A stretch of DNA of 64,000 bases from Negadavirga shengliensis (lineage in GTDB: Bacteria; Bacteroidota; Bacteroidia; Cytophagales; Cyclobacteriaceae): assembly GCF_042652345.1 (NCBI RefSeq), contig NZ_JBHSJJ010000008.1, positions 124,001-188,000 on the forward strand, in the 5' to 3' direction. Under the pieces are notes generated by a model. The model was not told where the DNA came from and searched no databases. It worked only from the letters and a program-made list of their open reading frames with translations. Position 1 is the stretch's first letter. Each line of letters starts with the position of its first letter. A program made the position numbers and the translations under genes. Positions 53,978 through 63,128 of the stretch are shown here, one piece after another.

Positions 53978-55558
53978 TTAGCGGTTCCTTATCTTGTGTA
54001 CCAGATCTGTGCGGTTATGGGCATCCGTTTTTGAAAAGATATTCTTTAAATGGGTCTTCACGGTGTTTTCGCTGACAAAAAGATTTCTGGCAATTTCCTG
54101 GTTGGTATGCCCTTTTTCTACCAGTTGGATGATTTCCATCTCCCTTTTGGTCAAAGGGCTTAGAAGGCTTCCGTTCACTTTCATGGGGTTGAATTGGCCG
54201 GAGGAAGCAGGTGGATGCGGAAATGTCTCCGTTTCCGGAGGACCTGGAAGGGTCTTTTTTTTGCGATACCAGTAAAGCCCTCCGGTAAGAAAAATAAATG
54301 CTGCTGAAAACATACCATAGAGAGAATTGTTCTTAGAGGAAGCTTTTGCTTTTTCCAGTTCCCTGGCTTGCAAACGAATAAGTTTGTCCTTTTCGATAGC
54401 ATCGAATCTGGCTTGCATTTCTTCAAATGCCCATTGTTTTTGTTCATTATTGATGCTGTCACTGATACCGGTAAATATTTTCCAGGACTCAACGGCTTTT
54501 TGTGGCTGATCAAGCCATTCGTAGGCAGTGGCCAACTCCTTGATGATCTGTTTTTTCAATTCCAACCTGTCAGAGTTTTCCACCATGTTCCACGCTTCCT
54601 GCAAGTCAGCCATACCTGATGAACCATTGTTTCCCGTCCTGATTTTCAACATGCCAAGATAGGCCTTTGCGGCTGCCTTTTCTGCTATCAAATCTTTGCC
54701 AAGGTAAGGTATACCGGCCTGGAGGTGTTTTTCGGCTTCGTCATATTTGTTCAAGTGATAAAGCGCCACTCCTTTTCCAATCTGTATGGCCGCCAGCCCC
54801 CGCTCTTTTTTGTGGATATGTTCAGAAAGATGTTCCGCAGCGGAGAATGCGTTAAGACTGGATTCAAATGCATTGGTATAAGAATGCAACAATCCGATAT
54901 TATAATAAGAGTTGATCATGCCGGCAGTGTCGGCCTGGTGTGTTTTGATTTCCAAAGATCGTTGATAAGCATCCAGGGCCTTTTGGAAATTCCTTCTCTG
55001 TTTGAATATGATTCCCAGGTTGTTCAGGGCATGTCCCATTCCTTCATAATAACCGATCGACGAACTTATGTCCAATGCCTCGTGATATTGCTGCAGTGAT
55101 TTGTCAAACTGGCTGTGAAAGTAATAGGCTGCACCAATGGCGTTTTTAAGTTTGGCCAGGCTAATGGTATCCCGGGTTGACAGCGCGAGACGGATGGCCT
55201 CTGAATAAACCGCTAAGGCTTCATCAAATTGGTTTTTGAACTCAAAGGCCAGGGCCTGTTGGTATTGGTTCCATATGATGCCTGCATTGAATCCCAGTCG
55301 TCTGGCAAGGGAAACTCCCTTTTCACTGTAAAAGAGTGAAGTGTCGAGGTCCTTTTCCATGTAATAGTATGCCAGATCCCGGTACACCCACACCCGGTTG
55401 GTATCGGGATCGTTTTTGGCCAATTCATTTTTTAGGCTGTCAATTTCATTTTGCGCGATGCTACTGTCTAACAACAGCAGGAAGCAGCTTAGATACCACA
55501 TGATTTTTGCACAAGGCAATGATAGATAGCATTTGGAATATAAAGTCATATTCATCAT
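53978..55558 (-). CDS. TPR-containing LuxR-family regulator, membrane-bound
   Basis: The 526-residue protein has a signal peptide or N-terminal helix, about seven TPR repeats (about 60-370, for example GMGHALNNLGIIFKQRRNFQ and YYNIGLLHSYTNAFESSLNA), a coiled stretch, one membrane helix near 412-431 (SLYGMFSAAFIFLTGGLYWY), a linker, and a C-terminal LuxR helix-turn-helix at about 467-526 (LTKREMEIIQLVEKGHTNQE, LFVSENTVKTHLKNIFSKT). The TPRs would be periplasmic and the DNA-binding domain cytoplasmic, a one-component design common in Bacteroidota. Ligand and targets are not known. Confidence 0.92.
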   Translation of the reverse strand: MMNMTLYSKCYLSLPCAKIMWYLSCFLLLLDSSIAQNEIDSLKNELAKNDPDTNRVWVYRDLAYYYMEKDLDTSLFYSEKGVSLARRLGFNAGIIWNQYQQALAFEFKNQFDEALAVYSEAIRLALSTRDTISLAKLKNAIGAAYYFHSQFDKSLQQYHEALDISSSIGYYEGMGHALNNLGIIFKQRRNFQKALDAYQRSLEIKTHQADTAGMINSYYNIGLLHSYTNAFESSLNAFSAAEHLSEHIHKKERGLAAIQIGKGVALYHLNKYDEAEKHLQAGIPYLGKDLIAEKAAAKAYLGMLKIRTGNNGSSGMADLQEAWNMVENSDRLELKKQIIKELATAYEWLDQPQKAVESWKIFTGISDSINNEQKQWAFEEMQARFDAIEKDKLIRLQARELEKAKASSKNNSLYGMFSAAFIFLTGGLYWYRKKKTLPGPPETETFPHPPASSGQFNPMKVNGSLLSPLTKREMEIIQLVEKGHTNQEIARNLFVSENTVKTHLKNIFSKTDAHNRTDLVHKIRNR

Positions 55559-55702
55559 GTGCCAAAGTCAAATGTTTCTTTAAATTGTAACAAAATATAA
55601 TTAGACAGTTTTAAGGCTGATTAAGATATAAAAAGCTGTAATACAATAATATAAAATAATTTTGATTCAAAAAAATCCTATTTTATAAATTTAAATATTG
55701 CT

Positions 55703-56698
55703 TCAGTTATATTTTAAAAAATGCATTAACTTTTCAATGCTGGAAAAATGATAGTCCTGATTTTTGTAGGTTAGTTTTAAAGAGAAAGGATCGCGATAAA
55801 CGATGATAGAAGCGCTGTCCATATCATTCAAAGGATGGGATTTTCTGATGGCCAGCTTTATCCATGGGATGATGTGGGCGGGACCGGTTATTTCGGGATA
55901 AGTCAAAGGAATATTCAATTCCATTTTACCGGTTAAGGGGTTGACGTGCCATTTGTTGTCGGAAACCAGAAGGTTGACTTTGCCCTCTATCATAAGACCT
56001 TCTGGACTGCCGGTGACCAGAGAATGTTCCTTGGTCATCAGCCACAGACGATCGGCGGTCTCCACGGCAATCTCCAAGTCATGGGTGACGACCAGGATGG
56101 CTTTGGAATTTTCATGAGCAAGTTCTCTGAGCAGGGTCATGATTTCAAACCGGTTGACCAGGTCCAAGTGAGCAGTGGGCTCATCCAAAACCAATACTTC
56201 TCCGTCTTGGGCCAGGGCCCTCGCTATCATGGTTTTTTGTAACTGTCCATCACTGAGTTCGTTTAGTTTTCTGTTTTCTATCTCTTTGGTTTTTGTAGAA
56301 ACGAGAGCCTTTTCTACCGCTTGAAGGTCTTCTTCAGCGAGCTTTCCCCACCACCCGGTATGGGGTATTCTGCCCAGACAAACCAGGTCATATACGGTCA
56401 TATTCCCTGTTTGTACTTTATCGGTCAGCACCACGGCGATTTGTTTCGCCAGATGCTCGGCAGCGTAATCCGCTATATTTTTTTTATTCAGCGTAAGTTT
56501 TCCGCGGATGGGTGGATTGCTGCCCAAGATGGCTTTAAGCAATGTGGACTTCCCTACGCCGTTGGGTCCCATAAGGCAGGTGAGCTGTCCCGGATACAGG
56601 TCAAATGCCAGATTCCTGGCTACAGGAAACAGAACGTTACCTTTTAGGTAGCCTAGTTCCAGATCGTTAGCTTGGAGGATGGGATGCTGCTTTGACAT
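55703..56698 (-). CDS. btuD: Cobalamin ABC importer ATPase (BtuD-like)
   Basis: From ATG 56696-56698 the product is 331 residues (MSKQHPILQANDLELGYL); a frame opening 45 bases earlier is possible. It has Walker A GPNGVGKST (44-52), signature LSDGQLQKTM, Walker B VLVLDEPTAHLD and the H-loop VVTHDLE. It drives import through BtuC. It carries about 75-90 extra residues after the ATPase core (from about MELNIPLTYPEITGPA on), longer than classical BtuD or FecE. It is the third gene after btuF and btuC. Specificity for B12 rests on the neighbouring riboswitch locus. Confidence 0.88.
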   Translation of the reverse strand: MSKQHPILQANDLELGYLKGNVLFPVARNLAFDLYPGQLTCLMGPNGVGKSTLLKAILGSNPPIRGKLTLNKKNIADYAAEHLAKQIAVVLTDKVQTGNMTVYDLVCLGRIPHTGWWGKLAEEDLQAVEKALVSTKTKEIENRKLNELSDGQLQKTMIARALAQDGEVLVLDEPTAHLDLVNRFEIMTLLRELAHENSKAILVVTHDLEIAVETADRLWLMTKEHSLVTGSPEGLMIEGKVNLLVSDNKWHVNPLTGKMELNIPLTYPEITGPAHIIPWIKLAIRKSHPLNDMDSASIIVYRDPFSLKLTYKNQDYHFSSIEKLMHFLKYN

Positions 56699-56796
56699 AT
56701 AAATTTTCTTTTTGTCAGACCCAAAGGGCCTGTATGGTTGCATTGACTTAAAACTAACCCCCCTTCTGCCTTTATACGCCAGCTATTAAACCGGGA

Positions 56797-57831
56797 TCAG
56801 AATTCTTTGCTGAGGTTTCTGCTAAGAATCAACCAGATAACCAAGGGAGCTCCGATCAAAGTGGTGACGGCATTGATGGGGAGGGTCTGAGCAGATCCGG
56901 GCAACTGACTGACGCTGTCACAAAGCAATAATACAATGGCACCGATCAGGGCGGATCCCGGAAAAAGCACCTTATGGTTGCTGGTCCTGAACAACATCTT
57001 CCCTATATGAGGTACCGCAACGCCGATGAAGGCAATGGGCCCGCAAAATGCGGTGACACTTCCTGCCAAGATGCCGGTACTGATGATCATAGCCCACCTT
57101 AAACGGAACAAATTGATCCCCATACTTTTGGCGTAATTTTCTCCCAGCAACATGGCGTTGTAGGATTTAATCCAAATGATAACAGGCAGCAAGCCTGCAA
57201 CGACTGAAATGGCCAGCACATTGAGTTGCTCCCAGCCGGTTCCCCCCAGGCTTCCCAAAGACCATATGGTATAAAGTTTAAGTTCGTCAGCTTCACTGAA
57301 ATATGCAAGGACCGCAACCATGGCAGAAGCGGCACTGCCAAACATCAACCCCAGGATAAGCAGGGTCATGCTGTCTTTTACTCTCCAGGCCGTGACACTC
57401 ATCAGAAGCAACACAGATATGGCGCCGATACTTGCTGCCAACGTAATGGGCCACCCCCCAAAATTCCCCTTCCAAAATACCCAGCCGAAGGCAGAGCCTG
57501 CCATGGAAAGCAAAGCGACTCCCAGGCCTGCTCCGGAACTGATGCCCAGTACATAAGGGCCAGCCAGGGGGTTTCTGAAAAAGGTCTGCATTTGTAGCCC
57601 ACTCACGGCCAAGGCGGTTCCCGCCAACATGGCGGTAAGGGATTTAGGAAACCGGTACTCCATTAAAATGATCTCCCAACTGCTTTTGCTGAATGCTTTC
57701 CCCAAAAATCTTCCCGCAATTTCTTCAATAGGGATGCTTACCGATCCTATCCCTAGATTGATCAGCCATAAAAGCAGAAAAACCAGAATACTGATCACAA
57801 AATATAAAGTATGTAGTTTTCTAACTTCCAT
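56797..57831 (-). CDS. btuC: FecCD-family permease (BtuC-like)
   Basis: The 344-residue inner-membrane protein has about nine to ten helices with FecCD motifs: YRFPKSLTAMLAGTALAVSG, QMQTFFRNPLAGPYVLGISS (in one run), CGPIAFIGVAVPHIGKML and GAPLVIWLILSRN. It forms the channel of the importer. Its first 11 bases overlap the 3' end of btuF (57821-57831), a sign of translational coupling. It is 98 bases upstream of btuD. Confidence 0.92.
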   Translation of the reverse strand: MEVRKLHTLYFVISILVFLLLWLINLGIGSVSIPIEEIAGRFLGKAFSKSSWEIILMEYRFPKSLTAMLAGTALAVSGLQMQTFFRNPLAGPYVLGISSGAGLGVALLSMAGSAFGWVFWKGNFGGWPITLAASIGAISVLLLMSVTAWRVKDSMTLLILGLMFGSAASAMVAVLAYFSEADELKLYTIWSLGSLGGTGWEQLNVLAISVVAGLLPVIIWIKSYNAMLLGENYAKSMGINLFRLRWAMIISTGILAGSVTAFCGPIAFIGVAVPHIGKMLFRTSNHKVLFPGSALIGAIVLLLCDSVSQLPGSAQTLPINAVTTLIGAPLVIWLILSRNLSKEF

Positions 57832-58975
57832 TCAGCAAGGTATAGAAATATAGCGAATGGTTTGGAACCCGTTCGGGATGAAGTATTTTCACCAGATCCA
57901 ATAAGATGAGATCAGGTCTTACATAGCCTTCCTCAAAATAAAGAATCCCCCCGGTAGCTCCTTTTTTCTGGGTATAGGTATAAACCCTTTTGTTTTTAAA
58001 GGCTTGAAACGCGGCGTATCTTTTATCCGTACCCGACATATGGCGGAGAGAAGAATAATCCGCAGCCCCTATCCAAAAATCTGCATCCAGTGCCTTGCTC
58101 AGCACATGCTCATAACTCAATTGCACGCTTCCTGTACCTTTTTCCTCCTCAAAGACATATTTTCCGCCGGCTTCTTTTAGGAGAATACTTCCCCAGCTCT
58201 CATTGCCTGGGGCGTACCAGATATCTTTGTACATCGTCCCTGAAAGCACGGTAGGTCTCTCGTCGGAAGGTATTTTAGCAGTAAGGTTTTGTGCATCCAT
58301 ATAATTTTTCTCGATTTCGTCGAAAATGGCGGAAGCTTCCGCGAATTTTCCGAGCAAAAGACCGGTAAATTTAATCCATTCAGCCCTACCCAAGGGATGT
58401 TGCTCCATATATTCCCCATTGATCAGTACGGGTATCCCGGCTTTTTTGAGGACTTCGAAATGTGTCAGGTCTTCCCCCATTGTGGAAACCATCATCCAAT
58501 CGGGCTGGAGTTCAACGATTTTTTCCAAATTGGCTTGTGGACCTTTTCCTAAATCCATGATTTTACCGGCATCAATCCTTTCTCTCATGATGTCAGAGGA
58601 AATAAGATCCAAATTGGGAAACCCGATGAGACAGTTGCTTTTTCCAAGTAAGTCCAGATGAGGTATATGGGTAGTGGCAGTCAGCACGATGCGTTCAGAA
58701 GAACTGTTTACTATGGCATCGGCACCTTCCTGTTTTTCTGAAGGGGAATCATCAAAAATCAGGTACCTGAAAGGAGTATGTTTTTTTTGGAAAGCCTGGC
58801 TTACCTCAACGAGATGATATCCCTCCCCCTCGAATATGCGGAAACCTTGTGCGTATCCCAAGGGAACCGGATCCAAATCATGACGAAGCGACTCCCTTTC
58901 CCGCATGTTACAGGAAAACAGCAACACCGTCAAGGGGCAAATGATAAACAATATATATAGGCTGAATTTCCCCAT
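57821..58975 (-). CDS. btuF: Cobalamin-type substrate-binding lipoprotein (BtuF-like)
   Basis: The 384-residue protein has lipobox LFSC (Cys22) and the two-lobed PBP fold of class III binding proteins: SERIVLTATTHIPHLDLLGK, LEKIVELQPDWMMVSTMGE, FEVLKKAGIPVLING and the C-terminal KNKRVYTYTQKKGA. It captures the ligand in the periplasm and hands it to BtuCD. Siderophore binding is an alternative, but the divergent cobalamin-riboswitch operon favours B12. No riboswitch is seen in its own short upstream region. Confidence 0.88.
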   Translation of the reverse strand: MGKFSLYILFIICPLTVLLFSCNMRERESLRHDLDPVPLGYAQGFRIFEGEGYHLVEVSQAFQKKHTPFRYLIFDDSPSEKQEGADAIVNSSSERIVLTATTHIPHLDLLGKSNCLIGFPNLDLISSDIMRERIDAGKIMDLGKGPQANLEKIVELQPDWMMVSTMGEDLTHFEVLKKAGIPVLINGEYMEQHPLGRAEWIKFTGLLLGKFAEASAIFDEIEKNYMDAQNLTAKIPSDERPTVLSGTMYKDIWYAPGNESWGSILLKEAGGKYVFEEEKGTGSVQLSYEHVLSKALDADFWIGAADYSSLRHMSGTDKRYAAFQAFKNKRVYTYTQKKGATGGILYFEEGYVRPDLILLDLVKILHPERVPNHSLYFYTLLNGS

Positions 58976-59070
58976 CAGAGGTTTGGATTAGGGACCAAAA
59001 TAAAACATTGCCGGGGCCATTTCCAAAAACTTATTTTGGCTTCCCCGTTTTATCAACGGGAATTTAGGGT

Positions 59071-59078
59071 TATGTTTG
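59071..59078 (+). promoter_or_regulatory. -7 box just upstream of the cobalamin riboswitch
   Basis: TATGTTTG matches TAnnTTTG and would place the RNA start within a few bases of the first paired element of the riboswitch. Confidence 0.65.
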
Positions 59079-59080
59079 CA

Positions 59081-59283
59081 GTGAAATATGGTTCCCGATC
59101 CTGTACCAGGCTCTCGGGATGAAAAGGGAATCCGGTAGAAAGCCGGAGCTGTCCCCGCAACTGTAACCCTTTCCCCAATTAATATGGGAAAGCAGTTTGT
59201 CAAACCTTTGCCATTGTCCCGGAAATATGGGATGAGAAGGCGGGCAAACTCAGGGAAGCCAGGAGACCTGCCACATTTCTTCG
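59081..59283 (+). promoter_or_regulatory. Cobalamin riboswitch
   Basis: The plus strand carries the core elements: the AAAAGGGAA stretch, CTGTCCCCGCAACTGTAA, and the B12 box GCCAGGAGACCTGCC (59258-59272). The closing stem pairs GTGAAATATGG at 59081 with CCACATTTCTT near 59271-59281. It lies in the leader of the BtuB-like operon and should switch it off when cobalamin is plentiful. No clear terminator follows, so control may act on translation; the start codon is about 170 bases further on. Confidence 0.95.
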
Positions 59284-59452
59284 TGTTCAAAGCTTTCGGG
59301 TGAAAAGCTGGGATGATGTTTCTTCTAATTGATTGGCGGCAGGTTCATCAAAAAAAACCGGATCAGAATCAATGATGAAATTTCACTCATTCAATTGCCG
59401 GACAAATGCTTTGGATTAAATAATTAAACGTGTTATTTAATTCTATTAGGCT

Positions 59453-61324
59453 TTGGTTTGTTTTGTTTTTATTCTAGTGCAGCTGTTTGCCGCTGGCGAC
59501 AGCCTGAGGCCGATGCTTGGGGACACCTTGGAGCTTCAAGCCGTGGAGGTAGCCGGGCCGAAAAAGTATGCCTATGGCCAAATGGTGAAAACCATCAGCG
59601 AGGGACAGATGCAGTCTTTCCAGGGAATGTCTTTGGCCGATGTTTTACAGCAGCGGACAGGGCTTTTCCTCAGACAATACGGTCCCGGAATGCTGGCCTC
59701 ATTGACGATGAGGGGGACATCGGCAGGGCACAATGCGGTTTTTTGGAACGGTCTCCCGATCAACAGTCCCTCTCTCGGGCAAACGGATTTTTCTATCTTG
59801 CCGGTGGGCGGGTTCGATGGTGTGGACATTCACTATGGCAGTGCAGGCGCCTTATACGGTACGGATGCCATTGGTGGATCCGTTCATCTGAACAGCGCCA
59901 TAGGTTTTGATGAAGGAGACCGGGCAAATGTGTTTTCCCATTTCGGGAGTTTTGGGAAGTGGAACCAATTGCTGGAGTACCGTCGCAGTGGCAGTGAATT
60001 TTCCTCAAGAACCAAGGTTTACAGAAATATCGCAAAAAATGATTTTCTTTACAAGGACTGGTCTTCCATCAATACCCCCGTTCGCAGACAGGAACACGCG
60101 GGGATTTCCCAATATGGATTGGTCCAGGACTTTGCATTTAAACTTGATGCCAAGCACCAATTAAGTACGTCAGTCTGGTGGAATCATACCGACAGGCAGA
60201 TCCAGCCTGTAATAGGTTCCCCAACCAAAGACGAGCAGGTAGATGAGAATATCCGTTGGGTGGCCGATCTTCACCGTTTTGACCATAATAAAGTATGGAA
60301 CTTTAAGGGCGGCTGGATAAAAGACCGCCTGGTTTTTAACCACGCAGAGAATCTTATTCACCAGTACTTTCTAAGCGGGGATCTTGACTGGCAATGGGGA
60401 CCGGCCTGGGAAAGCAGAACCGGTGTCAGGCTCACACACATTCAAGGAACGCTTTCTGCCTACTCACGGCAGGAGAAGAGAATAGAACTTTATCAGGCTA
60501 CCAATTTCAAGCCCGGGGAGCAGATTGGCTTTTCTTTCCATCTCCGGCAACTGATGTACGATGGCGAATGGGTCCCTTTGACCCCCAGCACGGGTATGGA
60601 GTGGGTTTTTTGGGAGACGCCCAAAGATCGGTTCCAGTTCAGCGCAAACCTTGCCCGGAGTTTTAAAGTCCCGACATTGAATGACCGGTTTTGGGTTCCC
60701 GGTGGTAATCCGGATTTGGAGCCGGAAAAAAGCTGGAGCGGGGAATTGGGTCTGGACCACACTTACCAATATGGTCCCGTGAAGGGGAAAAGCCGGGTTT
60801 CTTATTTCAGGATGTCGGTGGATAATTGGATCATCTGGCTTCCCGGAGAGGGCTATTGGAGCCCGGTTAATCTCCGCCATGTGGATAATCAAGGCTTAGA
60901 GTTTTTTATGGAGGTGAAGCTTACTCTGGGAGATTGGAAAACCGGTCTTGAGGGCAATTACGCCTGGACCCGTGCCATTAACAAAACAGCGGATTCGGAA
61001 GATGACAGCAGTATGGGCAAACAGTTGCCTTATACGCCCATGCATAAAGGGCAACTAGGTTTTTGGCTGGAAAAGACAGACTTTTCAATCTTCCTCAATA
61101 CCCACCGGGTGGGAAAACGTTTTATTGCCACCGATAATCAAGGCAAATTGGAAGCCTACCAATTGTGGGATCAGGGGGTGGCCTATAAGCTGGCATTTTG
61201 GAAAAAGATAGAAGGGAAACTGGCTTTTCAGGTAAACAATATCTTCAATAAAGACTACCAGGTACTCCGGCTGCGACCGATGCCGGGGAGAAATTATCAA
61301 ATCAATCTAAACATAACAATATGA
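59453..61324 (+). CDS. btuB: BtuB-like TonB-dependent cobalamin receptor
   Basis: The 623-residue receptor has a TonB box-like LQAVEVAG, a plug (SLADVLQQRTGLFLRQYGPG, VFWNGLPINSPSLGQTDFS, GALYGTDAIGGSVHL) and a 22-strand barrel ending QINLNITI. The riboswitch in its leader and the downstream genes point to B12. In this frame the first possible start is TTG at 59453, right after an in-frame TAG at 59447; it gives a signal peptide with no positive charge. A different frame starting GTG 59430 gives LFNSIRLWFVLFLF before a TAG at 59475, so a one-base frameshift in the T-rich stretch may hide the true start. Confidence 0.93.
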   Translation: MVCFVFILVQLFAAGDSLRPMLGDTLELQAVEVAGPKKYAYGQMVKTISEGQMQSFQGMSLADVLQQRTGLFLRQYGPGMLASLTMRGTSAGHNAVFWNGLPINSPSLGQTDFSILPVGGFDGVDIHYGSAGALYGTDAIGGSVHLNSAIGFDEGDRANVFSHFGSFGKWNQLLEYRRSGSEFSSRTKVYRNIAKNDFLYKDWSSINTPVRRQEHAGISQYGLVQDFAFKLDAKHQLSTSVWWNHTDRQIQPVIGSPTKDEQVDENIRWVADLHRFDHNKVWNFKGGWIKDRLVFNHAENLIHQYFLSGDLDWQWGPAWESRTGVRLTHIQGTLSAYSRQEKRIELYQATNFKPGEQIGFSFHLRQLMYDGEWVPLTPSTGMEWVFWETPKDRFQFSANLARSFKVPTLNDRFWVPGGNPDLEPEKSWSGELGLDHTYQYGPVKGKSRVSYFRMSVDNWIIWLPGEGYWSPVNLRHVDNQGLEFFMEVKLTLGDWKTGLEGNYAWTRAINKTADSEDDSSMGKQLPYTPMHKGQLGFWLEKTDFSIFLNTHRVGKRFIATDNQGKLEAYQLWDQGVAYKLAFWKKIEGKLAFQVNNIFNKDYQVLRLRPMPGRNYQINLNITI

Positions 61325-62370
61325 AAAGGATAAATCTTTTGATTTTCTGGATAGGTATTGGCCTATCGTTTTCTTGCAGTACTGATCCGGTAGACGTTCC
61401 CAAGGGGGAGTTCGAAAAGGGTGTATTGATTGTCAATGAAGGCGCCTTTGGGGCCAATGACGGTGAAGTTTATCATTATGATCCCCAGACGGGGGAAGTC
61501 CAACAGGATATCTTCGAAAAGGTTAACCACAGGCCTTTCGCTGGGCTTATTCAGGATATGGTGGCACATGCCGAAAACTTTTACATAGTAGCCAATACCG
61601 GGAAAGTGGAGGTGGTGCGTTCGTCCGATTTCCAAAGTCTGGGTGCTGTTTCAGGCAACGGCCTTGAAAATTGCCGCCATCTTGCTGTGGCAGGCGATAA
61701 GCTCTTTATCAGTGACTGGGGACCTTATGATAACGCGTGGGCAAATCCGGACTCCTTCCTGGCAGTGGTAGAGGGTCCCGAAGGAGGGGCCGTAAGCAAT
61801 AAAATTTCGGTACCAAGCCGCCCGGAGGGCTTATTCGTTGCCAACGGTAAAATCCTGACGGCCTGTAGTGCTGCCGGAGTGTTCGCTGTGATTGACCCTG
61901 AAAAGGAAGAATTGGAATCGATCGTACCGGTGGATGGAGCCCCTTTTTCTTTTTTCGAGTACGAAACGGGTATCTATTTATATGCCAGAACCGATGAAGC
62001 CATTTATTTCCACCGGATCAATCCTAACGACTTTTCGATACTCAACACGGTGGAAACTGCGTTGACCAATACGATATACAACGGCAATTTTGCCCTTGGG
62101 GAAAACGGAGAGGTTTATGTGATCACCTCGGGAGGGACTTCCGACAAGGTCGTCGTAGTTTCCTTGATCAGCGGTGACATAATCAATGAGGCATTTTATT
62201 CAGGTGCTGATTTTTATGGTTTGGGATACCATAAAAGTGAAAAAACCTTATACATCGGAGAACACAACGGCTGGCAAGGCAATGGCTCTGTAAAAAAAAT
62301 AAATGCTGAAGGAGAACTGACGGGCACCATTGCAGCGGGAAGGGGCCCATCAGGGTTTATATTCCGATAA
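61321..62370 (+). CDS. BtuG-like beta-propeller lipoprotein (DUF5074)
   Basis: The 349-residue protein has lipobox SFSC (Cys19) and repeated propeller blades: VLIVNEGAFGANDGEVYHYD, FYIVANTGKVEVVRSSDF, HLAVAGDKLFISDWGP, GLFVANGKILTACSAAG. The NEGxxG opening and strand pattern are those of DUF5074/YncE-like proteins. In Bacteroides the surface lipoprotein BtuG has this fold, sits next to BtuB and binds B12 with very high affinity. Here it overlaps btuB by 4 bases (ATGA) in a riboswitch operon, so it is the likely equivalent. Orthology itself is inference. Confidence 0.88.
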   Translation: MKRINLLIFWIGIGLSFSCSTDPVDVPKGEFEKGVLIVNEGAFGANDGEVYHYDPQTGEVQQDIFEKVNHRPFAGLIQDMVAHAENFYIVANTGKVEVVRSSDFQSLGAVSGNGLENCRHLAVAGDKLFISDWGPYDNAWANPDSFLAVVEGPEGGAVSNKISVPSRPEGLFVANGKILTACSAAGVFAVIDPEKEELESIVPVDGAPFSFFEYETGIYLYARTDEAIYFHRINPNDFSILNTVETALTNTIYNGNFALGENGEVYVITSGGTSDKVVVVSLISGDIINEAFYSGADFYGLGYHKSEKTLYIGEHNGWQGNGSVKKINAEGELTGTIAAGRGPSGFIFR

Positions 62371-62396
62371 CGTCTGTCCATAAAAAACGCAGAAGG

Positions 62397-63128
62397 ATGT
62401 CAGAAACAAAAATAGAAGTTTCTCTTAGCTGGTCAGGAGGCAAGGACAGCGCCCTTGCCCTCTGGTACTTACTGCAAAATGCAGATTATCAGGTTGTCGG
62501 TTTACACACCGTCTTTGGAGAGGAAACCCGACGGGTGGGGATGCATGGGATTCATGAGGATCTGATCGTAAAACAATCCCATGAGATAGGCCTGCCTCTT
62601 GATAAAATTTACCTTCCAGCCAGTGGGGATAATCAGGCCTATGAGAAAGCCATGACCGCTTATCTGGACAGGCTTGCCGGACAAAATATCCGTCATCTGG
62701 CCTATGGCGATATTTTCCTGGAGGATTTGAAAAAGTACAGGGAAGAGAAGTTGGCGCAAAAAGGTATGCGGGGGATTTTTCCTTTGTGGGGGAAGGATAC
62801 AGGAAGGCTCTCTTCAGAATTCTTGGGATTAGGCTTTACTACGGTGATATGTGCCGCTGATGCCGACAAGATTCCACAGGAAAATCTGGGGGCCATCTAC
62901 GGGCGGAATTTTCTTGGCAGTCTTCCCGCAGACGTGGATCCCTGCGGCGAAAATGGTGAGTTTCATACGTTTTGTTGTGAAGGTCCGATTTTCAAGAATC
63001 CCATTGCTGTTGTCTCCAAAGAACCTGTTAGACGAGCTTACACGTTTAAAGACAGTCTGGGGCAGGAGCAGGCAAAATATTTCTGGTTTTCGGAAATCGA
63101 GCTAGCTGAAGAGGGCTCAAAACAATAG
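62397..63128 (+). CDS. DUF71/COG2102 ATP pyrophosphatase, predicted B12 salvage
   Basis: The 243-residue protein has the PP-loop SGGKDSALALWY (Ser13-Ser18 core) and the family C-terminal motif DPCGENGEFHTFCC, with LAYGDIFLEDLKKYREE between. It resembles diphthine-ammonia ligase, but bacteria lack diphthamide; comparative genomics has predicted that a branch of this family acts in B12 salvage. It is third gene of the riboswitch operon, 26 bases after the BtuG-like gene, which supports that view. Its last 12 bases overlap the convergent gene at 63117. Confidence 0.92.
   Translation: MSETKIEVSLSWSGGKDSALALWYLLQNADYQVVGLHTVFGEETRRVGMHGIHEDLIVKQSHEIGLPLDKIYLPASGDNQAYEKAMTAYLDRLAGQNIRHLAYGDIFLEDLKKYREEKLAQKGMRGIFPLWGKDTGRLSSEFLGLGFTTVICAADADKIPQENLGAIYGRNFLGSLPADVDPCGENGEFHTFCCEGPIFKNPIAVVSKEPVRRAYTFKDSLGQEQAKYFWFSEIELAEEGSKQ

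Noticed and set aside
58988..59290. 100-codon minus-strand frame upstream of btuF
   Set aside because: It is antisense to the cobalamin riboswitch and is a chance frame.
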